From positions 1-64,000 of the forward strand of contig NZ_BAMW01000002.1 of assembly GCF_000963945.1 (NCBI RefSeq): a DNA stretch of 64,000 nt, in the 5' to 3' direction. Positions 17,994 to 27,568 of the stretch are shown one piece after another; position 1 is the stretch's first letter; every line of letters starts with the position of its first letter. The notes under the pieces were generated by a model. It was not told the DNA's origin and did no database searches. It saw nothing but the letters and a program-made list of their open reading frames with translations. The DNA comes from Acetobacter indonesiensis (lineage in GTDB: Bacteria > Pseudomonadota > Alphaproteobacteria > Acetobacterales > Acetobacteraceae). Position numbers and translations under genes: made by a program.

Positions 17994-18788
17994 TCAAACG
18001 GATGGCAGGCCCAGAACATTTTCCATGCCATACAGCCCGGCTGGTTGCGCATTGGCCCATAAGGCCGCACGCACGGCCCCGGTCGCAAAAACACGACGGT
18101 CAAAAGCCCGGTGTGTCAGGGTAATCTGCTCATCTGCCGAGGTGAACAGGACTTCATGCTCCCCGACAATCTGCCCCCCACGAAGAGCAGCAAATCCGAT
18201 TGCACCTGTTTTCCGGGGGCCTGTATGCCCATCACGCCCACTGTCCCGAACATCGGACAGCGTGACGCCGCGCCCTTCTGCAACGGCCTCACCAATAGCC
18301 AAGGCTGTGCCTGAAGGCGCATCCACTTTCTGCCGATGATGCATTTCCACAATTTCAGCATCATAGGAATCGGCAGGCAAGGTGCGCCCCATAATCTGCG
18401 CCAACCGCCGCACAAGCGTGACGCCTGCTGAAAAGTTAGCGGCCTGCACCACAGCACTTTTCTGTGCCGCATGATGTACTGCTGCTGTCTGGTCAGTCGA
18501 CAGACCGGTTGTGCCCAGCACCCAAGCCGTGCCATGCGCAGCCAGCGCCTGTGCGTGATCCACCACGGTATCAGCATGGGTAAAATCTATCACCACATTA
18601 CTGACTGCGGCGAGAGAGGCCATGTCAGAAAAGACAGGGGTAGAATCCGGTAGGCCCGCAACAGCATCCGGGTTGCGCGCCGTCCCGCCAGCCAGAATAG
18701 CACCAGCCGCTTGCACTTCTTCAACAAGCAGACGGCCCACGCGCCCTGAAATACCGGCTATCCCGATACGCAGTGACTGGCTTGGCAT
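17994..18788 (-). CDS. dapB: 4-hydroxy-tetrahydrodipicolinate reductase
   Basis: 264 residues. Second step of the diaminopimelate/lysine branch, needed for peptidoglycan. The N-terminal nucleotide-binding fold starts RIGIAGISGRVGRLLVEEV; the substrate-binding part contains VLGTTGLS, AANFSAGVTL, EIVEMHHRQKVDAPSGTAL and GFAALRGGQIVGEHEVLF. Located just downstream of dnaJ on the same strand, an order seen in other alphaproteobacteria. Confidence 0.97.
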   Translation of the reverse strand: MPSQSLRIGIAGISGRVGRLLVEEVQAAGAILAGGTARNPDAVAGLPDSTPVFSDMASLAAVSNVVIDFTHADTVVDHAQALAAHGTAWVLGTTGLSTDQTAAVHHAAQKSAVVQAANFSAGVTLVRRLAQIMGRTLPADSYDAEIVEMHHRQKVDAPSGTALAIGEAVAEGRGVTLSDVRDSGRDGHTGPRKTGAIGFAALRGGQIVGEHEVLFTSADEQITLTHRAFDRRVFATGAVRAALWANAQPAGLYGMENVLGLPSV

Positions 18789-18893
18789 GATATGCTTTCC
18801 CTTGATAATCAGACCGTAAAAAGACGCTTTGTGACGCCCTGAAACACGGCACAGCCGGTCGTCAGAGCGTCAGCAGAAAACCCAATAGAACTA

Positions 18894-20030
18894 TCAGGAT
18901 TTGTTTTCGAAAAAGTCACGCACACGGGCGAAGAAGCCAGAATGTTCCGGGCTGCCCTTCACGTTTTCACCGGCTTCTTTTTCAAATTCTTCCAGCAGTT
19001 CACGCTGGCGTTTGTTCAGATGTTGCGGCGTTTCAACCGTCACCTGAATATACATATCTCCCCGTGCGCTGGAGCGCAGAACGGAGAAACCTTTTCCCCG
19101 GAGGCGGAAATGTTCGCCTGTCTGTGTGCCTGCCGGAATTTTTACCTTGGCGCGGTTTCCATCAATAACCGGCACTTCAATTTCTGTGCCCAACGCAGCC
19201 TGCCCCATACGCAACGGCACACGGCAGTACACATTCGCACCATCACGCTGGAAAATAGAGTGTTCGGACACAGAAATCTGCACATACAGATCACCCGCAG
19301 GGACACCCTGCCCGGCTTCGCCCTCACCGCTTAAACGGATGCGCGTGCCATCTTCAATGCCGGCAGGAATCTGCACACCAACCGTACGCTCTTTCTCGAC
19401 CGTGCCAGCGCCATGGCAGGACTTGCACGGGTCTTTTACCGTCTTGCCAGACCCGTGACAGGTTGGGCATGGCCGTTCAACAACAAAGAAGCCCTGTTGT
19501 GCCCGAACCTTACCCGCGCCATGACAGCTGGGGCAGACGTCAACACCGGCCGCCCCGTCATTGGACCCTGTGCCGTGGCAGGACTCGCAGGCGACACGGG
19601 TAATGACTTTCACGTCTTTTTTTACGCCGCTGAAAGCCTCTTCCAGCGTAATTGTAACGTGGGTCTGGATATCGTTGCCAGTGCGGGCTCTGCCACCACG
19701 GCGGCCACCCATCATGTCTCCGAACATCTGTTCAAAGATATCGCCCAGACCACCGCCACCAAAACCATTGAAGTCAAAGCCACCGGGGCCACCACCGCCA
19801 CCTTCAAAAGCGGCATGGCCGAAACGGTCATAAGCAGCGCGTTTCTGTTCATCTTTCAGAACATCATACGCTTGGTTGATTTCCTTGAATTTTGCTTCAG
19901 CCTGTTCATCACCCGGATTGCGGTCAGGATGATATTTCATGGCCAGCTTGCGATAGGATTTCTTGAGTTCGTCAGCCGAAACGGTGCGGGTTACTTCAAG
20001 AATTTCGTAATAATCAAGCTGGGTTGCCAT
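18894..20030 (-). CDS. dnaJ: Chaperone protein DnaJ
   Basis: 378 residues. Co-chaperone that stimulates DnaK ATPase and delivers substrates. J domain with [14 protein letters not shown], then a Gly/Phe-rich linker ([18 protein letters not shown]), four zinc-binding repeats ([32 protein letters not shown]) and the C-terminal substrate-binding domain. GAGGAC lies before the start. Separated from dnaK by 149 bases with two hairpins. Confidence 0.98.
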   Translation of the reverse strand: MATQLDYYEILEVTRTVSADELKKSYRKLAMKYHPDRNPGDEQAEAKFKEINQAYDVLKDEQKRAAYDRFGHAAFEGGGGGPGGFDFNGFGGGGLGDIFEQMFGDMMGGRRGGRARTGNDIQTHVTITLEEAFSGVKKDVKVITRVACESCHGTGSNDGAAGVDVCPSCHGAGKVRAQQGFFVVERPCPTCHGSGKTVKDPCKSCHGAGTVEKERTVGVQIPAGIEDGTRIRLSGEGEAGQGVPAGDLYVQISVSEHSIFQRDGANVYCRVPLRMGQAALGTEIEVPVIDGNRAKVKIPAGTQTGEHFRLRGKGFSVLRSSARGDMYIQVTVETPQHLNKRQRELLEEFEKEAGENVKGSPEHSGFFARVRDFFENKS

Positions 20031-20092
20031 GGGGGTCCTCTTGTAGAGCTCTGCCTCTTACATGAGCGCAGCACTGTGTCAGATATGACAAA

Positions 20093-20161
20093 GGCGTCCG
20101 CCTTCCTGGAAGCGCGGACGCCGAAGAAAAATGTCGGAACAGCAGGGCGTTAAACCCTGCT
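20093..20161 (-). terminator. Two hairpins between dnaK and dnaJ
   Basis: Plus-strand arms agcaggg/ccctgct (20141-20161) and ggcgtccgc/gcggacgcc (20093-20122). On the minus strand the first is followed at a distance by attttt and the second by ttt. They are weak terminators or attenuators that may lower dnaJ relative to dnaK expression. Confidence 0.55.
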
Positions 20162-20179
20162 GCCCTTAACAGCGTCCGA

Positions 20180-22093
20180 TCAGGACTTTTTGTCGTTTAC
20201 GTCCTCAAAGTCCGCATCGACAATTTTTTCGTCATTCGGTTTCGCACCGGCGGCACCAGCACCACCTGCTGCGGCACCTTCTTCAGCCTGACCAGCCTTA
20301 TACACAGCTTCACCAATTTTCATGGCTGCCTGCGTCAGGGCTTCAGTCGCGCTCTTGATCGCTTCTGCATCTGTGCCTTCCAGAGCAGATTTTACCGTGG
20401 CGATAGCGTTTTCAGCAGCGGTCTTGTCTTCAGCCGGAACCTTGTCACCTGCTTCTGACAGAGACTTTTCAACCTGATGCACAAGGCTTTCAGCGTTGTT
20501 ACGCACTTCAACCTGTTCGCGCTTGGCTTTATCAGCTTCGGCGTTGGCTTCAGCGTCTTTCACCATCTGCTCAATATCGCTGTCAGACAGACCACCAGAA
20601 GCCTGGATCTTGATCTGCTGTTCCTTGCCTGTTGCCTTATCCTTGGCAGACACGGACACGATACCGTTGGCGTCGATGTCAAACGTCACTTCAATCTGCG
20701 GCACACCACGCGGCGCAGGCGCAATACCCGTCAGGTCAAAGTTGCCAAGCAGCTTGTTGTCAGCCGCCATTTCACGTTCGCCCTGATAGACCTTAATGGT
20801 CACGGCGTTCTGGTTGTCTTCCGCGGTTGAGAACGTCTGGCTCTTTTTGGTCGGAATGGTTGTATTCCGGTCAATCAGACGGGTGAACACGCCACCAAGG
20901 GTTTCAATACCCAGAGAAAGCGGGGTCACGTCCAGCAGCAGAACGTCTTTCACGTCACCTTTCAGCACCGCACCCTGAATAGCCGCACCAATTGCCACCA
21001 CTTCATCGGGGTTCACATTGCGGGCCGGGTCTTTACCGAAGAACTGTTTCACAGCTTCGATAACCTTCGGCATACGGGTCATACCACCAACGAGGATGAC
21101 TTCATCCACTTCAGAGGCAGAAACGCCAGCGTCTTTCAAAGCAGCCTTACAGGGTTCAAGCGTGCGCTGGATCAGGTCATCAACAAGGCTTTCCAGCTTG
21201 GCGCGGGTCAGCTTCAGCACCAGATGCTTCGGACCAGAAGCGTCAGCGGTGATGAACGGCAGGTTGATTTCCGTTTCCTTGGACGAAGACAGTTCGATCT
21301 TCGCTTTTTCAGCAGCTTCTTTCAGACGCTGCAGGGCCAGCTTGTCAGCGCGCAGGTCAATGCCCTGCTCCCGTTTGAACTCGTCAGCCAGATACCCGAT
21401 AATGCGGTTATCGAAGTCTTCACCACCCAGGAACGTATCACCGTTTGTGGATTTCACTTCGATCACGCCGTCAGAAATTTCCAGAACGGAAACGTCGAAC
21501 GTGCCACCACCAAGGTCATAAACAGCAACGGTGCCGCCGCTTTTCTTTTCCATGCCATAGGCAAGGGCAGCAGCGGTTGGTTCGTTAATGATACGCAGCA
21601 CTTCAAGGCCAGCAATACGACCGGCATCCTTGGTTGCCTGACGCTGGGCATCGTTAAAGTAAGCCGGAACGGTAATGACGGCCTGCGTCACTTTTTCACC
21701 AAGGTAAGCCTCGGCCGTTTCCTTCATCTTACCCAGAACGAAAGCGGAAATCTGGGAAGGGGCATATTTCGTGCCGCGTGCTTCCACCCATGCATCGCCA
21801 TTGTCACCCTTAACAATGGAATACGGGACCATTTCCTTATCTTTCTGCACCGTCTGGTCATCATAACGGCGGCCGATAAGACGCTTTACTGCATAAAATG
21901 TATTTGTCGGGTTTGTAACAGCCTGACGTTTCGCAGCCTGCCCAACCAGCATTTCACCACCTTCGGTAAATGCAACCATGGACGGGGTTGTGCGTGCGCC
22001 TTCGCTATTTTCAATAACGCGGTTTTCGTTTCCTTCACGTACAGCAACGCAGGAGTTGGTTGTACCAAGGTCAATACCGATAACTTTGCTCAT
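20180..22093 (-). CDS. dnaK: Chaperone protein DnaK (Hsp70)
   Basis: 637 residues. ATP-driven folding chaperone. The start [15 protein letters not shown] is the phosphate-1 signature; [37 protein letters not shown] and [13 protein letters not shown] are the other Hsp70 signatures. The substrate-binding domain begins near [14 protein letters not shown] and the C-terminal lid ends in the acidic [12 protein letters not shown] motif. GAAGGAG lies ahead of the ATG. Between grpE and dnaJ on the same strand. Confidence 0.99.
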   Translation of the reverse strand: MSKVIGIDLGTTNSCVAVREGNENRVIENSEGARTTPSMVAFTEGGEMLVGQAAKRQAVTNPTNTFYAVKRLIGRRYDDQTVQKDKEMVPYSIVKGDNGDAWVEARGTKYAPSQISAFVLGKMKETAEAYLGEKVTQAVITVPAYFNDAQRQATKDAGRIAGLEVLRIINEPTAAALAYGMEKKSGGTVAVYDLGGGTFDVSVLEISDGVIEVKSTNGDTFLGGEDFDNRIIGYLADEFKREQGIDLRADKLALQRLKEAAEKAKIELSSSKETEINLPFITADASGPKHLVLKLTRAKLESLVDDLIQRTLEPCKAALKDAGVSASEVDEVILVGGMTRMPKVIEAVKQFFGKDPARNVNPDEVVAIGAAIQGAVLKGDVKDVLLLDVTPLSLGIETLGGVFTRLIDRNTTIPTKKSQTFSTAEDNQNAVTIKVYQGEREMAADNKLLGNFDLTGIAPAPRGVPQIEVTFDIDANGIVSVSAKDKATGKEQQIKIQASGGLSDSDIEQMVKDAEANAEADKAKREQVEVRNNAESLVHQVEKSLSEAGDKVPAEDKTAAENAIATVKSALEGTDAEAIKSATEALTQAAMKIGEAVYKAGQAEEGAAAGGAGAAGAKPNDEKIVDADFEDVNDKKS

Positions 22094-22200
22094 TCATACT
22101 CTCCTTCAGCGACCTGGTCTGGCCCGAAGCACCGGACCCGGTCCTAATCTGCACCGCCTGCCTCCCCTGTGGAGAACAGGCCGTGAGTGTTATGACTGAT

Positions 22201-22227
22201 GTATGGTGCAGTCCGTATCCTTTCAAG
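22201..22227 (-). promoter_or_regulatory. Candidate heat-shock (sigma-32 type) promoter of dnaK
   Basis: On the minus strand CTTGAA (22227-22222) is followed 15 bases later by CCATAC (22206-22201) and then AT, close to the alphaproteobacterial RpoH pattern CTTGAA...CCATnT. It lies about 108 bases before the dnaK start. Match by eye only. Confidence 0.55.
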
Positions 22228-22299
22228 TGGAACCGGACCTGCTGCGGAAAAATTATTCACCGCCCATACGCAACAGCACAGCGCCCTGCCTACCGGGGC

Positions 22300-22902
22300 T
22301 TATTCTGCGGCTTTGGCAACCACAACCATGGCAGGTTTCAGCAAACGGCCATGCAGTGTCCATGTGGGTGTCCATGCCTGCATCACTGTGCCGGGCGCGT
22401 GCTCGGCACTCGGCTGTTCTGCCATGGCCTGATGCAGGTTGGCGTCAAATACCTTCCCTTGCGGGTCATCACATTTGATGCCGTGACGTTCCAGAATGGA
22501 GACAAAAGACCGTTCGGTGCTTTCTATCCCTTCACGCATTTTGGTCAGAACGCTGTCCTCACCTTCCTGCGCGGCAGGCAGGCTGGCAATGGCACGACGC
22601 AGGTTTTCTGCGGCTTCAACCACGTCACGCGCAAATTTCTGCACCGCATACTGGCGGGCGTCATCGACGTCGCGTTTGGCACGGGCGCGCAGATTCTGGT
22701 TGTCAGCTTCCGCACGCAGCCATTTTTCCTTGAACTCGGCAGCTTCCTGCTCAAGCTCCTGCACGCGGCCTTCGGCCCCTGCTGGCTGGTCTGCACTCGG
22801 TTCACCCTCAGAAGCAGCGGCATCCTGAGGCTGAAAAATCTGGTCGGTTTCAGCCGGCTCCGCCGGCGTGCCGACCCGGTTGGGATCTGTATCGTGGGTC
22901 AT
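22300..22902 (-). CDS. grpE: Nucleotide exchange factor GrpE
   Basis: 200 residues. Releases ADP from DnaK. An acidic, Pro/Ala-rich N-terminus is followed by the long coiled coil (VQELEQEAAEFKEKWLRAEADNQNLRARAKRD) and the beta-domain with HGIKCDDPQGKVFDANLHQAM and VMQAWTPTWTLHGRLLKPAMVVVAK. First gene of the grpE-dnaK-dnaJ block, with 206 bases and a separate promoter before dnaK. Confidence 0.96.
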   Translation of the reverse strand: MTHDTDPNRVGTPAEPAETDQIFQPQDAAASEGEPSADQPAGAEGRVQELEQEAAEFKEKWLRAEADNQNLRARAKRDVDDARQYAVQKFARDVVEAAENLRRAIASLPAAQEGEDSVLTKMREGIESTERSFVSILERHGIKCDDPQGKVFDANLHQAMAEQPSAEHAPGTVMQAWTPTWTLHGRLLKPAMVVVAKAAE

Positions 22903-22962
22903 GCCCTATGAAGTAAGCAACCCACCCGAAACCGACAAGACCCACACCACACAGCCCTGATG

Positions 22963-22991
22963 ATTTTACAACGCGCTCAACCCGTGCTCAA
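22963..22991 (-). promoter_or_regulatory. Candidate sigma-70 promoter of grpE
   Basis: On the minus strand TTGAGC (22991-22986) and TAAAAT (22968-22963) are 17 bases apart, about 60 bases before the grpE start. Good spacing, and no competing gene in this 189-bp divergent gap. Confidence 0.5.
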
Positions 22992-23091
22992 AACCCATAC
23001 AGGATGAGAAAACCAAGCCCCATGGTGCAAAAGCGGTGATCCGCGTATGATCATGGGCTTGCGCTGATGGCGATGAAGGAAACCGCACACC

Positions 23092-23805
23092 ATGGTAGAG
23101 CGTACCAAGCAGACGATTGCGCTGGTTGATGACGACCGCAACATCCTGACCTCGGTACAAATGACACTGGAAGCAGAAGGCTTTCAGGTCCGCACCTATA
23201 CGGATGGCGAATCGGCCCTGCAGGGCCTGACGGCTTACCCGGTTGATCTGGCCGTGCTGGATATCAAGATGCCCCGTATGGACGGCATGGAACTGTTGCA
23301 GCGCCTGCGTGCGCGCTCTCATCTGCCGGTCATTTTCCTGTCTTCAAAAGACGAGGAAGTTGACCAGTTGATGGGCCTGCGTCTGGGCGCGGATGATTAC
23401 ATTACCAAGCCGTTTTCCCAACGCCTGCTGCTGGAGCGGATTCGCGCCATTCTGCGCCGTAACGAAGCCAGCCGGGCCGAAGCCAGCGGCACCCCGATGG
23501 GCGGTGCGCTGGTACGCGGGGCACTGGCGCTGGATGAACTGCGCCACAAATGTACATGGAACGGGGAAGACGTTCCCCTGACTGTAACCGAGTTTCTGCT
23601 GGTCAAAACTCTGGCCATGCGCCCCGGTCTGGTAAAATCCCGCGATCAGTTGATTGACGCCGCCTATGGCGACACCGTGTATGTGGATGACCGCACAATC
23701 GACAGTCATATTAAACGGGTGCGGAAGAAATTCCGTCAGGTTGATGACAATTTCAACCAGATTGAAACGCTTTACGGCATTGGCTACCGGTACCGGGAAG
23801 ACTGA
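23092..23805 (+). CDS. chvI: Response regulator, OmpR family, ChvI-like
   Basis: 237 residues. Receiver domain first ([15 protein letters not shown], phosphoacceptor Asp57 in [13 protein letters not shown], switch residues in FLSSKD and the Lys in YITKPF), then an OmpR-type winged helix ([57 protein letters not shown]). It pairs with the sensor encoded nine bases downstream. ChvI/ChvG systems in alphaproteobacteria respond to acid and envelope stress, fitting for an acid-tolerant organism. Confidence 0.93.
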   Translation: MVERTKQTIALVDDDRNILTSVQMTLEAEGFQVRTYTDGESALQGLTAYPVDLAVLDIKMPRMDGMELLQRLRARSHLPVIFLSSKDEEVDQLMGLRLGADDYITKPFSQRLLLERIRAILRRNEASRAEASGTPMGGALVRGALALDELRHKCTWNGEDVPLTVTEFLLVKTLAMRPGLVKSRDQLIDAAYGDTVYVDDRTIDSHIKRVRKKFRQVDDNFNQIETLYGIGYRYRED

Positions 23806-23814
23806 GCCCGGCCC

Positions 23815-25620
23815 ATGACGCGCCGGACCCGCATGTCTGTTTCTTCATCGCTCACACGGCTGAAAAGCCTTCGGCTACCCGGACAAGGGAGCAAGCAGGG
23901 GGGCGTTGAGGCCACGGCAGCCTATGAAGCATCGCGCACGCGGCTTGTTTCCCCGCTTATGCGCCGCATCATGCTGGTCAACATCCTGCCTCTCGCGCTT
24001 CTGGGTGTAACCATGCTGTTTCTGAACCAGTTCAGAAACAGTCTTCTGGCATCAGAAGTGACCAGTCTGCGCGAACAGGCCCGTATCTACGCCGGGGCGC
24101 TGGGCGAAAGCGCGATCAGAACCCCGCGCCAACGCAGCACGGACCCGGATGGCGCCTTTACCCTTGAAGCTACACGGTCACGCCGCCTGCTGCTGCGCCT
24201 GACAGAGCCAAGCCCCAACGCCCATGCCCGCCTGTTTGGCCCCGATGGCCAACTGGTGGCTGATAACGAAGCTGAACCCGCGAGTGCGGCAGACCACGCC
24301 TTTCCGCTACGTCATGGGGAACATCATCTCCATGCGCCAATGGGTGCGTTTAACGGCCCTGTCACGTTGGAGCCCAGCTTTCTGGAGCGCCTGCTGACAT
24401 GGGTCTGGACCAGCAACAAAGCAGACATTGTCACGCTGGACACTAACGAAGCCGATATCCCGGCTGATCCGGCGCGCCCACAAGACGTTTCTGGCCCGGA
24501 TTTTCATCCGCCACCAGAAGCGCCCCCTTACATCCGGCGCACGGCCAACGGCCGACTGATTATCACTGTCGCGGAACCTGTTATCCGCGATGGACACACC
24601 GTCGGTATTATTCAGCTTACCCGCGCAGCATCACAAGTCGATCGATCTGTTTTTGCCATCCGCTCCTCCATCCTGTCGCTGTTCTTGATGGTGCTGATTA
24701 TTACCGTCCTGCTGTCATGGTATCTGTCGCTGACGATCGCCCGGCCTTTGCTGCGATTGGCAGCGTCAGCGCAGGTCATGCGTGAATCGTCTGGGCGGAC
24801 AGGAACAGTGCCTGCCCGCCTGCTGGCCCGGCGTGATGAAATCGGGGACGTTGCCCGCGCCCTTCAGGCCAGTGCGCAAGCATTATGGAAGCGCATGGAT
24901 GCCATTGAACGCTTTGCAGCCGATGTCAGCCACGAAATCAAAAATCCGCTTTCTTCAATCCGCTCAGCTATCGAAACCCTGCTGCGCATTGAAGATTTGA
25001 ACCAGCAGCGGCGGTTGCTGACCATTATTAATCAGGATGTTCTTCGCCTTGACCGGCTGATTACCGACATTTCAGATGCCAGCCGACTGGACGCTGAAAT
25101 GTCCCGTGCACGCGTTGAACCCGTGTCAGTCATGCCATTGCTATCGGTTCTGACCGAAATTCATCAGGCAACCCGTAAGGATGGCCAGCCGGTTATGGTC
25201 ACCAAAGTGGAAGGGGATTCGCCTGAAAACCCGCTTCGTGTGCTGGCGGTGGAAGATCGACTTGTTCAGGTTCTGCGGAACCTGATTGGCAATGCCATTT
25301 CCTTTTCGCCCCCGAACGGCCAGATTGTGCTGGAAGCGGCACCTTCCGGAAGCATGGTTGCCCTTTCCGTTTCAGATGAAGGGCCGGGTATTCCTCAGGC
25401 CAAACTGGATTCCATTTTTGACCGGTTTTATTCCGAACGGCCGAAAAATGAGAATTTTGGTCAGCACTCCGGCCTTGGGCTTTCTATCAGCCGCCATATT
25501 GTTGAAGCCTTGCACGGCACGATTTCTGTAGAAAATCGTCATGATTCACAAGGCCATGTGGTAGGCGCACGTTTTACGGTGCGGTTGCCGCGTCCTTCCG
25601 GTTCTCGGGTCAGCCTCTAA
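23815..25620 (+). CDS. chvG: Sensor histidine kinase, ChvG-like
   Basis: 601 residues. Membrane helix at about residues 50-70 (LVNILPLALLGVTMLFLNQF), a periplasmic sensing domain of about 200 residues with a Pro-rich stretch, a second helix at about 280-300, HAMP, then HisKA with the phosphorylated His373 in DVSHEIKNPLSS, and an ATPase domain with NLIGNAISF, DEGPGIP and GLGLSISRHIVEALHG. Forms an operon with chvI. Start may be this ATG or one six codons later. Confidence 0.93.
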   Translation: MTRRTRMSVSSSLTRLKSLRLPGQGSKQGGVEATAAYEASRTRLVSPLMRRIMLVNILPLALLGVTMLFLNQFRNSLLASEVTSLREQARIYAGALGESAIRTPRQRSTDPDGAFTLEATRSRRLLLRLTEPSPNAHARLFGPDGQLVADNEAEPASAADHAFPLRHGEHHLHAPMGAFNGPVTLEPSFLERLLTWVWTSNKADIVTLDTNEADIPADPARPQDVSGPDFHPPPEAPPYIRRTANGRLIITVAEPVIRDGHTVGIIQLTRAASQVDRSVFAIRSSILSLFLMVLIITVLLSWYLSLTIARPLLRLAASAQVMRESSGRTGTVPARLLARRDEIGDVARALQASAQALWKRMDAIERFAADVSHEIKNPLSSIRSAIETLLRIEDLNQQRRLLTIINQDVLRLDRLITDISDASRLDAEMSRARVEPVSVMPLLSVLTEIHQATRKDGQPVMVTKVEGDSPENPLRVLAVEDRLVQVLRNLIGNAISFSPPNGQIVLEAAPSGSMVALSVSDEGPGIPQAKLDSIFDRFYSERPKNENFGQHSGLGLSISRHIVEALHGTISVENRHDSQGHVVGARFTVRLPRPSGSRVSL

Positions 25621-25704
25621 CAGCCTGCCTTACCCGGCTGTGTTGCACGGCTAGGCGGAAGAATATCCGGCTCACCGTGTTGGTTCCGCACATCCTTACC
25701 GTTT

Positions 25705-26076
25705 TCAGGCGAGATCGGCTTCTACATAGAGCTCAAGTTCTATTTTCACACTTTCTGGCGACAGGCTCTTGACCCACATGAGGGTCAGAGACGGTGAGTG
25801 ATGTGAAAAAATATGCCGCAATGTGGGAAAACAGGTGGGAAATTCCGCCGCATCGGCAATCGTTGCGACAACACGCGTGACATCCGCCATGCTGTAACCG
25901 CGCACATCAAGCAGAGCAGCGCCTTGTTCCAAAGCTGACTGGCATTGTTCGGCAATCGCCTGCGTCGCAGCATCAGCGGAACGTAAGCCCACTATTCTGA
26001 TACCGCCCGGAATGCGCTCAATCCGAGCCATGACGCCAGAGGAAGGGGAAGAAGAGTGCTGTACCGCATTAACCAT
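25705..26076 (-). CDS. Divergent Rid/YjgF-like protein
   Basis: About 123 residues. The C-terminal two thirds follow the Rid fold order (QCQSALEQGAALLDVRGYSMADVTRVVATIADAAEFPTCFPTLRHIF, then SLTLMWVKSLSPESVKIELELYVEA). The arginine that acts in RidA imine deamination would fall near SPSLTLMW, where no Arg is seen, so enzyme activity is doubtful. Start is uncertain: ATG at 26076 or 26031, or a GTG at 26166, none with a good ribosome site. It lies opposite to and between chvG and rapZ. Confidence 0.55.
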   Translation of the reverse strand: MVNAVQHSSSPSSGVMARIERIPGGIRIVGLRSADAATQAIAEQCQSALEQGAALLDVRGYSMADVTRVVATIADAAEFPTCFPTLRHIFSHHSPSLTLMWVKSLSPESVKIELELYVEADLA

Positions 26077-26371
26077 CGGGGCCGACCATACTGCCAAGCT
26101 TGAAGAAATCGCAAATTGCTCTTTCGTAACAAAGCATAACCTACAACCATGGCGTATGTCATGCACGGTGTGCAGGCAGGCCCTGCCCTACGAAGTCAGC
26201 ACAGACATATTGCGCAACACCGGGTGAACTGAGCATAATGCGCCCGCCACTTCAGGATTATGCTTTCGTCAGGCAGTGCCCGCCCCCGTGTGACGAGAGG
26301 AACTTTCCCTTTTTACGTTCTCTGTCGGGCAGCATGGTTTTTTGCCCGGCATCAGATAAGGAACTGATCTC

Positions 26372-27352
26372 ATGTGCGCGGATGATACGCTGGTTCCACG
26401 CCGTATCCTGCTGGTTTCCGGGCTTTCTGGGGCTGGAAAGTCCTCTATCCTGCGCATTCTGGAAGATCTGGACCACGAAGTTATTGATAACCCTCCCTTA
26501 GGAATGCTGGACGATATTGTGGCCCGTGCGGAACGTCCGGTAGCGATTGGGGTCGATTCCCGCACTCGGGGGTTTGATGCCTCGGCCGTGCTTGAAGCCC
26601 TTGCCCGTCTGCGGGTTAACCCCAATCTGCGGGTTGAACTGATTTACGCCACAGCAGAGGAAAGCGTACTGCTGCGCCGTTATACGGCCACCCGCCGCCG
26701 CCATCCGTTGGCGCTGCACGGCAGCATCAAGGAAGGGATTGAAGAAGAAACAGCCCTGACAGCGCCATTACGAGCAGCGGCTGATCTGGTGATTGATACG
26801 TCAGACATGCCACCACCAGAACTTCGGCAGTTTGTCGAAAGCCGCTTTAGCCCATGGCAGGGTGGCTCAGCCGAAGGGCTGACAGTCGCGTTGATGTCGT
26901 TTGCTTTCCCCGCTGGTTTACCGCGCGAGGCTGATATTGTTTTTGACGCGCGTTTTCTTAAAAACCCGCATTACGTGCCAGAACTAGCCCCCAAGACAGG
27001 GCTTGATGCCGATGTAGCTGACTACGTCGCCAAAGATGCTGACTATCTTCCGTTCCTGAACCAGATTCACGCCATGCTTCAACTGGTTTTGCCCCGCTTT
27101 GTGCAGGAAGGGAAAAAATACGCCACCATTGCTATTGGATGTTCAGGCGGCAGGCATCGCTCCGTCACGCTGGTTGAAGCCCTGGCCCAGCGTCTGGCAG
27201 CACCAGATGGCATGGGCAATTACCAAGGGTCAGGTCAATGGCCTATCATGATCATGCATCGTGAACTGGCCCGTCAGGGGCTGGGGGCATGGCGGTGGGC
27301 CCGTAAACCGGCGGATGCTTTGGCCACTGATAGCCCAACCCCGGTCAGTTAA
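26372..27352 (+). CDS. rapZ: RNase adapter / nucleotide-binding protein RapZ
   Basis: 326 residues. N-terminal P-loop domain with Walker A GLSGAGKS (17-24), DNPPLGMLDDIV and GVDSRTRGF; the C-terminal domain carries GCSGGRHRSVTLVEAL, the binding surface known in E. coli RapZ. In E. coli RapZ targets the small RNA GlmZ for cleavage and controls amino-sugar synthesis; in alphaproteobacteria it often sits with hprK and PTS genes. AAGGAA precedes the ATG. Neither hprK nor PTS genes flank it here. Confidence 0.93.
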   Translation: MCADDTLVPRRILLVSGLSGAGKSSILRILEDLDHEVIDNPPLGMLDDIVARAERPVAIGVDSRTRGFDASAVLEALARLRVNPNLRVELIYATAEESVLLRRYTATRRRHPLALHGSIKEGIEEETALTAPLRAAADLVIDTSDMPPPELRQFVESRFSPWQGGSAEGLTVALMSFAFPAGLPREADIVFDARFLKNPHYVPELAPKTGLDADVADYVAKDADYLPFLNQIHAMLQLVLPRFVQEGKKYATIAIGCSGGRHRSVTLVEALAQRLAAPDGMGNYQGSGQWPIMIMHRELARQGLGAWRWARKPADALATDSPTPVS

Positions 27353-27568
27353 GCCGGGTTTCTTTCTTCGCGCCAATCCGTTACAATTCTGCTTCTTCCC
27401 GCTGAAGACTGCCGCGCCCTCGCCTGCAGGGCTGCTTTGCATCGAACCATTTCGGTGCGTCTGCGTCTTCATTCCATCTCTTGGCCTAAAACAGGCTGCC
27501 ATCGCGCGGGCATGTTTTGCTCATGCATGCCATTCAACCCTTTTTCATGAGGTGTTTACGCTTCTCGT

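Noticed and set aside
19413-20153. 246-codon open frame on the plus strand across dnaJ
   Set aside because: Shadow of dnaJ; no ribosome site and no recognisable domain.
21224-22147. 307-codon open frame on the plus strand across dnaK
   Set aside because: It lies antisense to the strongly conserved dnaK gene and its translation has no family-like segments; the high third-position GC of dnaK explains it.
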